64,000 nt of DNA from Lewinellaceae bacterium. GTDB lineage: Bacteria; Bacteroidota; Bacteroidia; Chitinophagales; Saprospiraceae. The stretch is taken from NCBI GenBank assembly GCA_020636315.1, contig JACJYA010000022.1, forward strand, positions 43,115-107,114. The letters are read 5' to 3'. Shown one piece after another: positions 34,394 to 43,200 of this stretch. The translations under genes and the position numbers were made by a program. The stretch's first letter is position 1. Every line of letters begins with the position of its first letter. The notes below the pieces were generated by a model. That model searched no databases and was not told the DNA's origin. It saw nothing but the letters and a program-made list of their open reading frames with translations.

Positions 34394-34543
34394 ATGAAAA
34401 AGTTAGAACTACAAGAAATGCAACAGATCGATGGCGGCAACTGGCTGTCCAAAATACTCTGCTCCATTTATGGAGGCGGCCCCTGTGGAGTCAACGTTGA
34501 CGACGACGGCGATGGCCAGTTCAATGAGATCTGGTTCCCGTAG
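34394..34543 (+). CDS. GG-leader peptide 2 (short-leader type, EIWFP end)
   Basis: 49 residues. The 15-residue leader MKKLELQEMQQIDGG is nearly identical to that of peptide 4. The 34-residue core is Gly-rich with two cysteines (KILCSIYGGGPCGV), an acidic stretch VDDDGDGQF and the C-terminus NEIWFP, shared with peptide 5. It lies 44 bp after peptide 1 in the same transcript and before a strong terminator. Confidence 0.78.
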   Translation: MKKLELQEMQQIDGGNWLSKILCSIYGGGPCGVNVDDDGDGQFNEIWFP

Positions 34544-34572
34544 GCACAACTGCCTGAGCCTTTGGCCATAAA

Positions 34573-34608
34573 AAGGCCGCCCTTTGCCGGGCGGCCTTCT
34601 TTTTTTTG
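34573..34608 (+). terminator. Strong terminator after peptide unit 1
   Basis: AAGGCCGCCC (34573-34582) pairs perfectly with GGGCGGCCTT (34589-34598) around a 6 nt loop, followed by CTTTTTTTT. It closes the peptide 1-2 transcript before the second copy of the promoter element. Confidence 0.85.
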
Positions 34609-34619
34609 CCGCCCCCGCT

Positions 34620-34666
34620 ACTTTAACACAACTCCAGCCATAGTAGAGTGAAGGGGCTTAACTTGT
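34620..34666 (+). promoter_or_regulatory. Promoter of peptide unit 2 (second copy of 31 bp element)
   Basis: Exact second copy of the 31 bp element (34620-34650), again 8 bp before a -7-like box, TAACTTGT at 34659-34666 (six of eight consensus positions). AACTCC at 34630-34635 is again 23 bp from the box. The weaker box suggests lower basal output than unit 1. Confidence 0.6.
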
Positions 34667-34723
34667 GAATGAAAATAATCGGCCGGGAAACCGGCCGGAT
34701 TGATTAACCAAAACCCTTTAATC

Positions 34724-34891
34724 ATGATGTACACATCACTTCTTAACGTACAGGAATTATCACCGGCTGACATGCGCCAGGCCAATGGAGGAGAACTCTT
34801 TCCCACCCTCCTGTCCATTGCTGTGGCCGATGCCGCCAATGCCATCACCAACATCAACATTGAACCGGAAGGCAACTGCCAGCATCCGTGA
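34724..34891 (+). CDS. GG-leader peptide 3 (hydrophobic bacteriocin-like)
   Basis: 55 residues from the first of two adjacent ATGs (34724, 34727). A 23-residue leader contains LNVQELSPADMRQANGG, a classic bacteriocin-type leader with conserved L and M/E positions. The 32-residue core starts ELFPTLLSIAVADAANA and ends EGNCQHP. It parallels peptide 1 in place, leader length and hydrophobic core, opening the second peptide unit. Confidence 0.78.
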   Translation: MMYTSLLNVQELSPADMRQANGGELFPTLLSIAVADAANAITNINIEPEGNCQHP

Positions 34892-34929
34892 GTACGAACT
34901 TTATTTGTAAACCCAAAAATTTCAGCGTT

Positions 34930-35085
34930 ATGAAAAAACTGGAACTACAGGAAATGCATCAAATCAGCGGCGGTCTGAAGGTTTCTCCTTCCCGAAGCCT
35001 CATTCTGCCTACCCTCGATTACGAGCTCGGCCCTCATGCCCATACCCTGCCAAATATTAATGAACGCAGGTTCTGGCTGCCGTAA
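34930..35085 (+). CDS. GG-leader peptide 4 (short-leader type)
   Basis: 51 residues. Leader MKKLELQEMHQISGG differs from that of peptide 2 at only two positions. The 36-residue core has no cysteine (LKVSPSRSLILPTLDY, GPHAHTLPN) and ends NERRFWLP, keeping the aromatic-x-Pro end. The leader similarity against a different core indicates leader duplication with core diversification, usual for exported peptide families. Confidence 0.78.
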   Translation: MKKLELQEMHQISGGLKVSPSRSLILPTLDYELGPHAHTLPNINERRFWLP

Positions 35086-35138
35086 CTGCCAGGAGAAAAT
35101 TACCCTTAACCCTTTTTTCACCATCTAAAATTTGAGCT

Positions 35139-35291
35139 ATGGAAACCTTGGATAATCTTGAAATTCGTGAAATTACCGGAGGCCAGATATGCCTTCATTG
35201 CTTTGATTGGGCCATGCAAAATCCTCCGGAAGGCCCTGTTTATGCGGACGGCACCGGCAGCGGCTATCCCGGAGAGATCTGGTTCCCGTAA
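35139..35291 (+). CDS. GG-leader peptide 5 (short-leader type, CLHC core, EIWFP end)
   Basis: 50 residues. Leader METLDNLEIREITGG, then a 35-residue core starting QICLHCFDWAMQNPPEG with a C-x2-C pair and ending GEIWFP like peptide 2. It is the last gene of the second peptide unit and is followed by a terminator. The same A/T-rich AATTTGAGCT motif precedes its ATG as precedes that of peptide 2. Confidence 0.78.
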   Translation: METLDNLEIREITGGQICLHCFDWAMQNPPEGPVYADGTGSGYPGEIWFP

Positions 35292-35327
35292 GCGGAGTTG
35301 ATCCCGGCCAAAAGCCTTTCTGATTAT

Positions 35328-35367
35328 GAGCCATCCTCGAAAAAGGGATGGCTCTTTCATTTTTTTG
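35328..35367 (+). terminator. Terminator after peptide unit 2
   Basis: GAGCCATCC (35328-35336) pairs with GGATGGCTC (35346-35354), followed by TTTCATTTTTTT. Confidence 0.75.
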
Positions 35368-35470
35368 ATCTAAGCTCAAATTGATCAAAATCATTTTTAA
35401 CTGATAATCAAATGTTTAAAAAGAAACAGATCCTCATAAAACCGATTTTTACTTAGGACAAACTCGCGCC

Positions 35471-35509
35471 AACTGTCCTTTTTTTTACCAGATACATCCC
35501 TTAATTTTG
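35471..35509 (+). promoter_or_regulatory. Promoter of the CPBP protease gene (AACTGTCC-N23-TAATTTTG)
   Basis: AACTGTCC (35471-35478) and the -7 box TAATTTTG (35502-35509) have the same 23 bp spacing as at 29055-29093, tying the putative immunity gene to the export operon's regulation. Confidence 0.6.
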
Positions 35510-35523
35510 AAAAAACACCGGCC

Positions 35524-36435
35524 ATGAAAAGATATCTCTTTCTCAGTTTAAAGATCATAAGCTTTATCCTTCTGGTTGCTCTTTTCCAGGTTACAGCCAG
35601 CTTTATTATACTTGACCCCCTGCTGAAGGTCCTGGAGGAAGGAGACTTGTACGGTTTGATCACCGTCCGCCCATCAGAGTTTTTTGCCTTGAGCATGGCC
35701 ATGCAATTTCTGGGGTCCATGTTAATTTATTCAATGTTTAAAATGAAGGATTATTCTCCCTCCCTGCCCTTCTTTCCCGAAGCAGGCAGGGCAGGAGTCC
35801 GGCAGGCACTTTGGGGGACAGCCCTTGGCTCTCTGTTGATATTGGCTTTGGCTGCCGTACTTTTGATTTCGGGTATGGTCAGCTTTGACATCCAGCCTTT
35901 CAGCATTCGCCAACTGGGGGGCACCCTGGCCCTTGCGATTTTTATTGCTCTGGCGGAAGAGATCATTTTCAGGGGATATGTTCTTCAGGAATTGCTGGAA
36001 AATATGGGTAGAGATACCGCTCTGGGCATTTCGGCCCTGATATTTGCCCTGATGCATTTTTCGACTTCCAGTTTCAATTGGATCCCCCTAATAAACCTGT
36101 TTCTTAGCGGGCTGCTCCTGGGGCTGGTTTACCTGCGATTCAACAGCATCTGGGGCGCCGTCGGCCTGCACTTCAGCTGGAATTTTATGCAGGGGCCTGT
36201 CCTGGGATTTAAAGTGAGTGGTAATGATTTGCCGGCATGGCTGGCGCCACAGCTCAGTTCTGCACCGGAATATTTTACCGGAAGCACCTATGGCCTGGAA
36301 GGCACCCTGATCGCAACACTAATCCTTATGGCAACCATTGCCTGGTTGTACGCCGGCCTGAGCCAGGTTGAATACGGCCGGGCACCTCTCGGTTTGCAGC
36401 CGGAATCGATACCTGAGCCTCCTCCGGAAACTTAA
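35524..36435 (+). CDS. CPBP-family intramembrane protease (putative self-immunity)
   Basis: 303 residues with about eight membrane helices. The three CPBP/Abi motifs are intact: EEIIFRGYV (Glu145, Glu146, Arg150), FALMHF (His178) and HFSWN (His216, Asn220). CPBP members include Rce1-like proteases and many bacteriocin-immunity (Abi) proteins encoded beside bacteriocins. Its place right after the peptides and a promoter shared with the export operon favour self-protection or peptide processing (inference). Confidence 0.88.
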   Translation: MKRYLFLSLKIISFILLVALFQVTASFIILDPLLKVLEEGDLYGLITVRPSEFFALSMAMQFLGSMLIYSMFKMKDYSPSLPFFPEAGRAGVRQALWGTALGSLLILALAAVLLISGMVSFDIQPFSIRQLGGTLALAIFIALAEEIIFRGYVLQELLENMGRDTALGISALIFALMHFSTSSFNWIPLINLFLSGLLLGLVYLRFNSIWGAVGLHFSWNFMQGPVLGFKVSGNDLPAWLAPQLSSAPEYFTGSTYGLEGTLIATLILMATIAWLYAGLSQVEYGRAPLGLQPESIPEPPPET

Positions 36436-36795
36436 TGGGTGGCGTACCTGACGGCACGCGGTTCCGGCAGGCTACCTTTTTCTACCGATGGGATGTCCCT
36501 ACGGGACAAGGCAAAAGGCAGCCATACCCCCCTGGCCGCAAAGCTGTCCCGTAGGGACACCACCGCGGTAGGCCGCGGCAGGGCAACAGAGCAGAGCAGG
36601 GCGTGCCGAAGGTACGACACGACACATCAATGGTTTAATGAAACACCCAAAACCCATTGGCGGGCGCAAAAACCAGATGGCATACACCCTGGCCGCAAAG
36701 CTGTCCCGTAGGGACACCACCCCGGTAGGCCGCGTGCCGAAGGTATGATACAACATTACGTTAATCAGATCACAAAACACCTAAAACCCATTGCT
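36436..36795. repeat. REP-like region with 47 bp direct repeat and GTCCC-TACGG-GAC palindromes
   Basis: A 47 bp sequence beginning CCTGGCCGCAAAGCTG occurs at 36531-36577 and 36688-36734 with a single mismatch. It contains the palindrome TGTCCCGTAGGGACA. An inverted partner, TGTCCCTACGGGACA, lies near 36494. GTGCCGAAGGTA and related arms occur at the edges. Short ORFs in several frames here have no homology and are read through the palindromes. Such interspersed palindromic repeats are frequent in Bacteroidota. Confidence 0.7.
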
Positions 36796-37365
36796 ATGAA
36801 AACCCTTTTTCAACGATTCATCAGAAAGGCCGTAAGGGCCAAAAACGACGGCAACCCTATTGTCAGCCTGCGTACCCACCTGGGCGCCATCAAGCTGGAG
36901 CTATACCCCCGCAAAGCGCCCATAGCCTGCGCCAATTTCCTGCGCTACGTGCAGGAAGGACGCTATGCCGGAGCCAGTTTTTACCGCACCGTAACCCTCG
37001 ACAACCAGCCCGGCGCCAATACCAACATCGAGATCATTCAGGGGGGGCTTGGTTTTGGCGAGAACGAACAGCGCCTGCCCCCTATCGAACACGAAGGCAC
37101 CGCCAGTACCGGACTGCGCCACCTCGACGGCACTCTTTCCATGACTCGCAACGAACAGGGCGCCAGCTCCGAATTCTTCATCTGCATCGGGGCTCACCCC
37201 CAACTGGATGAAGGGGGCGCCCGGCACGGTGACGGCAAAGGTTTTGCTGCATTCGGCCAGGTCATCAAAGGAATGGAACTGGTGCGCATAATCCATCGCA
37301 TGCCCAATAAAAACCAGATGTTGTACAGCCCGGTTAAGATTGAAATAGTTCTCCAAAACACCTGA
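36796..37365 (+). CDS. Cyclophilin-type peptidyl-prolyl cis-trans isomerase
   Basis: 189 residues from ATG 36796; no signal peptide. The fold opens NPIVSLRTHLGAIKLELYP, with the cyclophilin core ANFLRYVQEGRYAGASFYR, IIQGGLGFGENEQ, GTLSMTRNEQGASSEFFICIG and GFAAFGQVIKGMELVRII. The active-site Arg is in SFYRTV, and FFICIG corresponds to FFI. These enzymes speed proline isomerisation. It follows the GG-peptide cluster after a REP region and may simply be a neighbour. Confidence 0.88.
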   Translation: MKTLFQRFIRKAVRAKNDGNPIVSLRTHLGAIKLELYPRKAPIACANFLRYVQEGRYAGASFYRTVTLDNQPGANTNIEIIQGGLGFGENEQRLPPIEHEGTASTGLRHLDGTLSMTRNEQGASSEFFICIGAHPQLDEGGARHGDGKGFAAFGQVIKGMELVRIIHRMPNKNQMLYSPVKIEIVLQNT

Positions 37366-37405
37366 ATTCCAGCTTCCTCTTTGATACGGATGTTCATCCT
37401 CCGGC

Positions 37406-37455
37406 AAATGGAACCCGAATGCTCTGATTCAGAGCATTCGGGTTCCATTTTTAAC
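37406..37455. terminator. Bidirectional terminator, 22 bp perfect hairpin
   Basis: 37406-37427 and 37429-37450 are perfectly complementary over 22 bp (core GAACCCGAATGCTCTGA) around a single base, flanked by A-run on one side and T-run on the other. It separates the convergent cyclophilin and glycosidase genes. Confidence 0.85.
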
Positions 37456-37461
37456 AGCTTT

Positions 37462-40116
37462 TCAGAGTTGAATGAGCCGCACGAAATCCACCATCGCCCG
37501 GTTCACCTCTACGTTCATGTTCACATCCCAGGGTTCAAAGGAAAGCCGAAGGGTGTTGCTTCCTTTGTTCAGTTTCACCACATAAGAATTGGAATACCCC
37601 CAGTCCGACCATTCGTCCGTTCCACGCTGAGGAAACACCAGGGGGCCGACGCGGCCGCCGTTGGCGTACAGGTCACGGATGGCGCATTTGTTGTCGGTAT
37701 TCCAGGGGCCGCTGCCGTTGGAATAGCGGAAGTCGATAAGATAATCGCCGGCTTCTTCCATATCGATGAGCATTTCGATGGATCGGTTCTTTTCGTTGGA
37801 GATCTCCACAAAGCCCCGGCCGGAGTAGTTGGTATAGGGCAGGCCGGAGGCACCGGTAAACTGTTCAACCTCAATGATCCGGATAGCCTTTTCCGGGGCT
37901 ATTCTCAAGGGTTCGCTTGTAAAAGATTCATAGCCCATATTGTCCAGGGCGCTGATTTTATATTCCGCCACTTTTTCGGTAGGGACCACCAGAGGCGAGG
38001 TAGTCGTTTTTTCCAACAGTTCGCCGTCTTTGTATATGAGGTACTCTACCGCGCCGGGCACGGCCTCCCAGGATAGAGAAGGGCCATCCTTCTGGACCTG
38101 GGGGTTGGGCAGAGAAAAGTGGTTATCCACCAGGTTTATATCGCTTCCTTCAAAAGGCTGATTTTTCATCACAATATAAATACTGTGCTTTCCACTGGCG
38201 CCGGCAGGCAGAAAGGCCTCCTCCAGGGGTTCGCCGTCCAGAGTTATCGACTCAATCCGGTTGCCGAAGCCCTCAACGGTAATGTCGAGCACAGCATCCC
38301 GATAGTGAAAGTTGGACAAGGACTTGGTTCCGGGATAGGTGCTGGGAATTACGGGGTGAAAACGCAGCCCGTCCACTTCGAAGGACATGCCCATGAACAC
38401 CCGGTGCACCATGGCCAGATTGCCCGCCATACTCCATAACATGCGGTGGGAGTTGATCTCCGTGCCCAAAAAATCGCCGGTGCCCGCGACAAAGTTTTCG
38501 TAATTGGTCAGAAAAAGCCCTCCTGCCCGGTAAATGGCCGCCAGGCCATGGTTAAGCACTTTCTCGTTGCCGGCCTTGGCGGCAGCCAGGTTCCAGTAGG
38601 ACTGTACAAAAGGCCAGATGCCGTTGTTGTGATAGGGCGGGATGCCGGGAATCTGCGGATAGATGCAGGTGACCCCGAAATCCACAACCGGAGACTTTGA
38701 GATAATGAACTGAGCTTGTTCCTCATCGGCAACCTCAAAGAGAATGGCCAAAGCCTCACCCAAAGCCTCAAACCGGGGTGACAGGTTGAGGTACTGCCGC
38801 CCGTAGAGGTACTGGCCATAATAGCCTTTATCGGACATCCAGAGGTAGTCATTGATGCCCGTTTTGATCTCCTCCGCCCTTTTTTCATAAACTTCATGAG
38901 ATTCTCCCAGAATTTTAGCCATCTTCGCCAGAATCCGGTGGGCCTGATAATGCACAACATTGGTGCCCAGGTTTTCCGAGACGTAAATATCCATATTCGA
39001 CATCCACTTGGGGTAGGTCTGCTCCCGCCAGTCCAGAAAAGAGGATTCTCCCCGGTACATTCCCGTATGGGGAGATTTGAGGACCTTATAATCATCCTCC
39101 AGCGAATTCCTGATGATCGTGAAAGCCTTGCGCAGCCATTCCATATCGCCGGTCGTTTTGTAGATCTCCCAGGCGGCAAGAGCCCAGGTGGTTCTGTCAG
39201 AAGATACTGGCCAGGCGCCGCCGGAACCAGTGTCCTGAATGATGCGATCCCGTTTCACCTTTTTCATCAGGCTGATCTTCGCCACTTCCGGTTCGTGATA
39301 GGCAAAGGCCAGGAAAATGCTGTAACTGATGTCCCGCGTCCATACTCCACCCCACTTGGCGCCCGTCCGGAGGGTGCTGTCGGGCTCAATGGCGAGGATG
39401 GCCTCTTCCAGGGAAAGGTTGAAAAGGGCATCGACAATGGGCTGATCGGACCGGTACTGTGGCCGGCCGGAGAGGCTTTCGGTAAGTTTCCACTCCTTGT
39501 CCCGGTAATCTTCCGGGTTGTAGGGGTTGAGTTTCAGGGTAATCTCGTAAATACTGTCTCCTTCGGAGCCTTGCAGTTGGAGGCCCTGTTCTTCCAGGTT
39601 GACAAAATCCCAGGTGAGGGGTTCTGACCCGCCGGCGATGTAGAAGCCTTTGAAGTCGGCCTTAGCGACGCGGCTCCCGTCGAAGGCCTCGTAATATCCC
39701 TTTTCTTCAAACTGCTCCAGCACGGGTGACATATCTACCCTGAAGGTATATTCATAATTGACGGGAAGATAAGTATCCGGGGCTTCCGGCACTGCTTCCG
39801 GCAACTTGCCAAAACGCAGAACAGGCGATTGGTGTTCCTCGCCGATAATCAGCCAGTGGTCTTTTCCCGGGGGCAATTCATTGTCCTTTTCGTTGATACT
39901 GAACTTAAAGGTTACCAGGCGCGAGTACGTTTCGCTGGCCGGGCTTTTGTAGTTGGAGGTGAGGTGTCTGGGGGATATTGCAATGGCTTCATTATCACCC
40001 TGCACCACCCTGTCCGGATAAAGAGTGAAGGCATCGGATTGGTAGATGGGCTTGCGCTTTTCAGGTTGGCAGGCGATGAGAAGCATAAGCAGAAGGAAAA
40101 CGGTGACATATTTCAT
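37462..40116 (-). CDS. Large (alpha/alpha)6-barrel glycosidase lipoprotein with C-terminal carbohydrate-binding module
   Basis: 884 residues. Lipobox LLMLLIAC gives membrane anchoring. An N-terminal beta-sandwich (about 20-230) precedes an (alpha/alpha)6 barrel (about 240-620) of the MGH1/debranching-enzyme type: AKWGGVWTRDISYSIFL, GAWPVSSDRTTWALAAWE, SFLDWREQTYPKWM, IPPYHNNGIWPFVQSYW and TEINSHRMLWSMAGNL. WTRD and LDWREQ hold likely acidic catalytic residues. A fibronectin III-like segment (about 690-750) and a CBM6/35-like jelly roll (EVEQFTGASGLPYTNYSG) follow. Family and linkage cannot be fixed; alpha-glucan or trehalose-type substrates are possible. Confidence 0.78.
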   Translation of the reverse strand: MKYVTVFLLLMLLIACQPEKRKPIYQSDAFTLYPDRVVQGDNEAIAISPRHLTSNYKSPASETYSRLVTFKFSINEKDNELPPGKDHWLIIGEEHQSPVLRFGKLPEAVPEAPDTYLPVNYEYTFRVDMSPVLEQFEEKGYYEAFDGSRVAKADFKGFYIAGGSEPLTWDFVNLEEQGLQLQGSEGDSIYEITLKLNPYNPEDYRDKEWKLTESLSGRPQYRSDQPIVDALFNLSLEEAILAIEPDSTLRTGAKWGGVWTRDISYSIFLAFAYHEPEVAKISLMKKVKRDRIIQDTGSGGAWPVSSDRTTWALAAWEIYKTTGDMEWLRKAFTIIRNSLEDDYKVLKSPHTGMYRGESSFLDWREQTYPKWMSNMDIYVSENLGTNVVHYQAHRILAKMAKILGESHEVYEKRAEEIKTGINDYLWMSDKGYYGQYLYGRQYLNLSPRFEALGEALAILFEVADEEQAQFIISKSPVVDFGVTCIYPQIPGIPPYHNNGIWPFVQSYWNLAAAKAGNEKVLNHGLAAIYRAGGLFLTNYENFVAGTGDFLGTEINSHRMLWSMAGNLAMVHRVFMGMSFEVDGLRFHPVIPSTYPGTKSLSNFHYRDAVLDITVEGFGNRIESITLDGEPLEEAFLPAGASGKHSIYIVMKNQPFEGSDINLVDNHFSLPNPQVQKDGPSLSWEAVPGAVEYLIYKDGELLEKTTTSPLVVPTEKVAEYKISALDNMGYESFTSEPLRIAPEKAIRIIEVEQFTGASGLPYTNYSGRGFVEISNEKNRSIEMLIDMEEAGDYLIDFRYSNGSGPWNTDNKCAIRDLYANGGRVGPLVFPQRGTDEWSDWGYSNSYVVKLNKGSNTLRLSFEPWDVNMNVEVNRAMVDFVRLIQL

Positions 40117-40215
40117 ACAGCAAGTTGGCTTCGGTTCAAGAATAGGTCCTTAAATGTAAGGAAAAAGCTCTTAAATGCTGCCTTAGGAAATAAAGCCATT
40201 AAAGAACAGAGGGAA

Positions 40216-40267
40216 GAGGCCTGACAAGTTTACCATTTGGCGGCTCGCAGAAAACTTATCAGGCCTC
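40216..40267. terminator. Inverted repeat after the T9SS propeller gene
   Basis: GAGGCCTGACAAGTTT (40216-40231) pairs with AAACTTATCAGGCCTC (40252-40267) with one mismatch. It lies between two minus-strand genes, just after the stop at 40284. There is no good T-run, so a terminator or a small repeat are both possible. Confidence 0.45.
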
Positions 40268-40283
40268 CCGGAGTAGCGCGAGC

Positions 40284-43200
40284 CTACATCTTCTCCACCT
40301 TTTTCACGGTAACGATGCCTCCAACCTTAACCTGAAGAAAATACATTCCCCGAGGCAACGAGGCCAGAGGGGCCAGGCTGAGAGTTTGCACTCCGTTACC
40401 GGGCAGGGTCACGGGCGCAAAAGCCTGCACCATCCTTCCCTGAGTGTCGAACAGCGCCGGGCGCACCGTTTGCGCTTCTTCCAGCCGCAAGCTCACCTGA
40501 AAATGGGAGTAAAAGGGATTGGGGCTCACCTCCAGCGAAAAATAAGCGGGGTCCAGGTACTTTAGGCCGGTAGCCAGGCCACCGGTGGAGGCCAGAAATA
40601 CATTGCTGCTGTAATTTTGCAGAGCATTGCCTTCGTCAAAAGCGGCGCGCCTCGAAAAGTCACCGCCAATGATCAGTTGATCCTCTTGAGCAACAGCGAC
40701 AGCCTCTACCCTCACATTGGCGCCCTCCACGGTTTTCAGCCACTCCAGCGTTCCGGTAGTATCAAATTTGGCCAGCAGGCCGTATCGCTGAAGCCGTTCT
40801 TCCGGGCTGATCGCAAGGGCGCCGTCGAGAAAGTAAACAGAATCTCTGAACTCTCCGCCCAGGTAGAGGTTGCCCTCCTCATCGTAGTCCATTTGAAAAG
40901 AAGAATAGGCCCAGGTTCGGTTGTTGACATTGGTAGCCCACAGTACATTGCCATCGGCATCCAGTTTGGAGACAAACCAATTTAACCTGTGTGTTATCGA
41001 GGCCCCGTCCCAATACGGATTTACCAAGCGGACGCCTCCGAAATCGTTATCTGCGCCAATGAAGCCCGCCATATATACATGGCCGGCCCCATCTGCCTCC
41101 ATGGCTACCGGCCAGCAGTCGTAATCCAGGAATTCGGTGGGGTCTCCTCCTCCGAAGACTTTAGCCCAGAGGGCTTCTCCTTCCGGAGTGAATTGCACGA
41201 GCACGATATTGCCATCGCCTTCCCCGAGGCTGAGGTTGATCGAGCCGATATTGAAATCAGCGGAATAGGTTTCTACAACAAAATAGATGTTACCCGCCTC
41301 ATCCGCAGCGGGAATACCAGAATATTCAATGCTCTCCCCGCCAATGCTCTGCACCCAGACAAGATCGAGGCCTGGGGTGAATTTCGCGAGATAAATATCT
41401 ATTTCATCTATACTCTGCAAGGATTGACCGCCGATCGTAATCGAGCCTTTGTACCTGCCAGAGGCCAGAACATTTCCCATATTATCCACATCGATATTTA
41501 CGGCATATACCGGTTCTGTCGCACTGTAAGTAAAAAGAGAAAGTAAGTTTCCATCAGCGTCATAGCGAGCAATAAACGCTGAATTATCGCCGGTAAAATC
41601 GCCAATGGCCGTACTAATAATCCCGGAAAAATTGCCCGCTACCACTACCGCTCCATCGCTGCCTGTTGCTCCGGATTCTATGAGCACCTGCCCACCGTCG
41701 GCCGACAGGCTGTTCGCCCAGCGTACGGCGCCGCTCTCATCGGTTTTCAAAATAAATCCGGCTGTATGGCGGCTGAAGAGGCTTATATCTCCGGTGGGAA
41801 ATTCATATTGGAAAGTACCGATGAACACCGCGTCGCCGGACGCATCTATTCCCAGGCGGCCTTCCAGGAAAGCACTTGCCCAGCCGGAGGGCCCTTGGCT
41901 TTGAAGGCTCCATTCCACAGAGGGCTCTGTCGGATCAAACTGGCGGAGATCCAAATCTCCAAAGAGGCCGCCGGCTTTAATTACCTTTCCACTCGTAGTG
42001 GTTCCTATGGCGTAAGCTTCGCCATCGATCGCTTCCGCATGCAGGTAGGCTCCGGTGGCTTCTTCCAATGTCAGCCAGTAGGATTCCTTATTGCTACTGA
42101 TGGCCGTGCCATCTCCCAGTGTGATGGAAAAGGGTAAACGGCCGATGGCCACCACATTAGCCTGGCCGTCCAGGGCCAACCGGGGAAGAGAAGCCCCTCT
42201 GATGTCTTCACCGAACGAAGCCCAGGCGAAATTGCCGCTGCCGTCCAGTTTTGAAATGTAAAACCCCGCGGTGCCGGGCGCCACAACATCCCCGAACAAA
42301 TTGATGCCCCGGTAATAACCTGAAATATAACAACCGTCTTCGGACGCGATGATAGCTTCCGGAAAGCTTTCTCCAGACTCCATAGCCTCCACTACAACCG
42401 CCCATTCATAAGTCAGATCCAGGCCTGCTTTTGCGATGAATGCCCTGCCATAGGAGTCGCCGGCATCCAGAACAATATCCCCAAAACTGGCCGTAGTGTT
42501 GATATCTCCGGTGAAAAACAGGCTGCTGCCTTTGACATCGAAATCTTTGAAAATGGGATTGTCCGGATATTCCCATATCGCCTGGCCGCTCGCATTAAAT
42601 TTGGAGAGAAAGCCCAGGGTGCTGTTACCTGAATACTGTGTCAGCAGCAATAGTTCACCTGAATCAAGCACCTTTACTTTATTGCCTCTTTGCTCCGCAA
42701 AATAATAATCGTATTCCATGGCCCACAGGGTATTACCGTCGCCATCCAACCTGGCCAGGAAGGCCGCTCTCGGTTTGTCCGTACTCAGCGGCGTGCCGAA
42801 AGCCATAGTGCCGCCGGTAAAATGCCCCGTGAGGTATAAGTTGCCGTTCTCGCCCAGGTCGATGCTTCTGCCAACGAGCTGTTCTCTTTCGCCGGCGGGA
42901 AATTGCTTCATCCACAATACAGAACCTGCATTGTTGATTTTGGCGACGAACATATCCTCGTAGCCCTGGCTGGTGTAACTGTCGCCACCCAGAGTGATTT
43001 CGCCGCTGAACGACCCGGTGATGTAAAGATCGCCGTCGGCGGCTTCCACAAAGCCGTTGGCCTGGTCCAGGCCGTCGCCGCCCATCTTTTGCACCCACTC
43101 CCACTGAGGTGGGTCGCCGTAGGCATCGTATTCTGAATAGGCAGGGCTTCCAGGAGGGCGTTCCACAGTATAACCACGGCCAGGCCACGGCCCCTTCTCA

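Noticed and set aside
34074..34650. CRISPR-like pair of 31 bp repeats
   Set aside because: Only two copies, over 500 bp apart, each placed at a fixed distance from a -7 box, so a promoter element explains them.
36439..36780. Several 60-90 codon frames in the REP region
   Set aside because: They read through palindromic repeats on both strands and give the same repeated peptides (LSRRDT); artefacts of the repeat.
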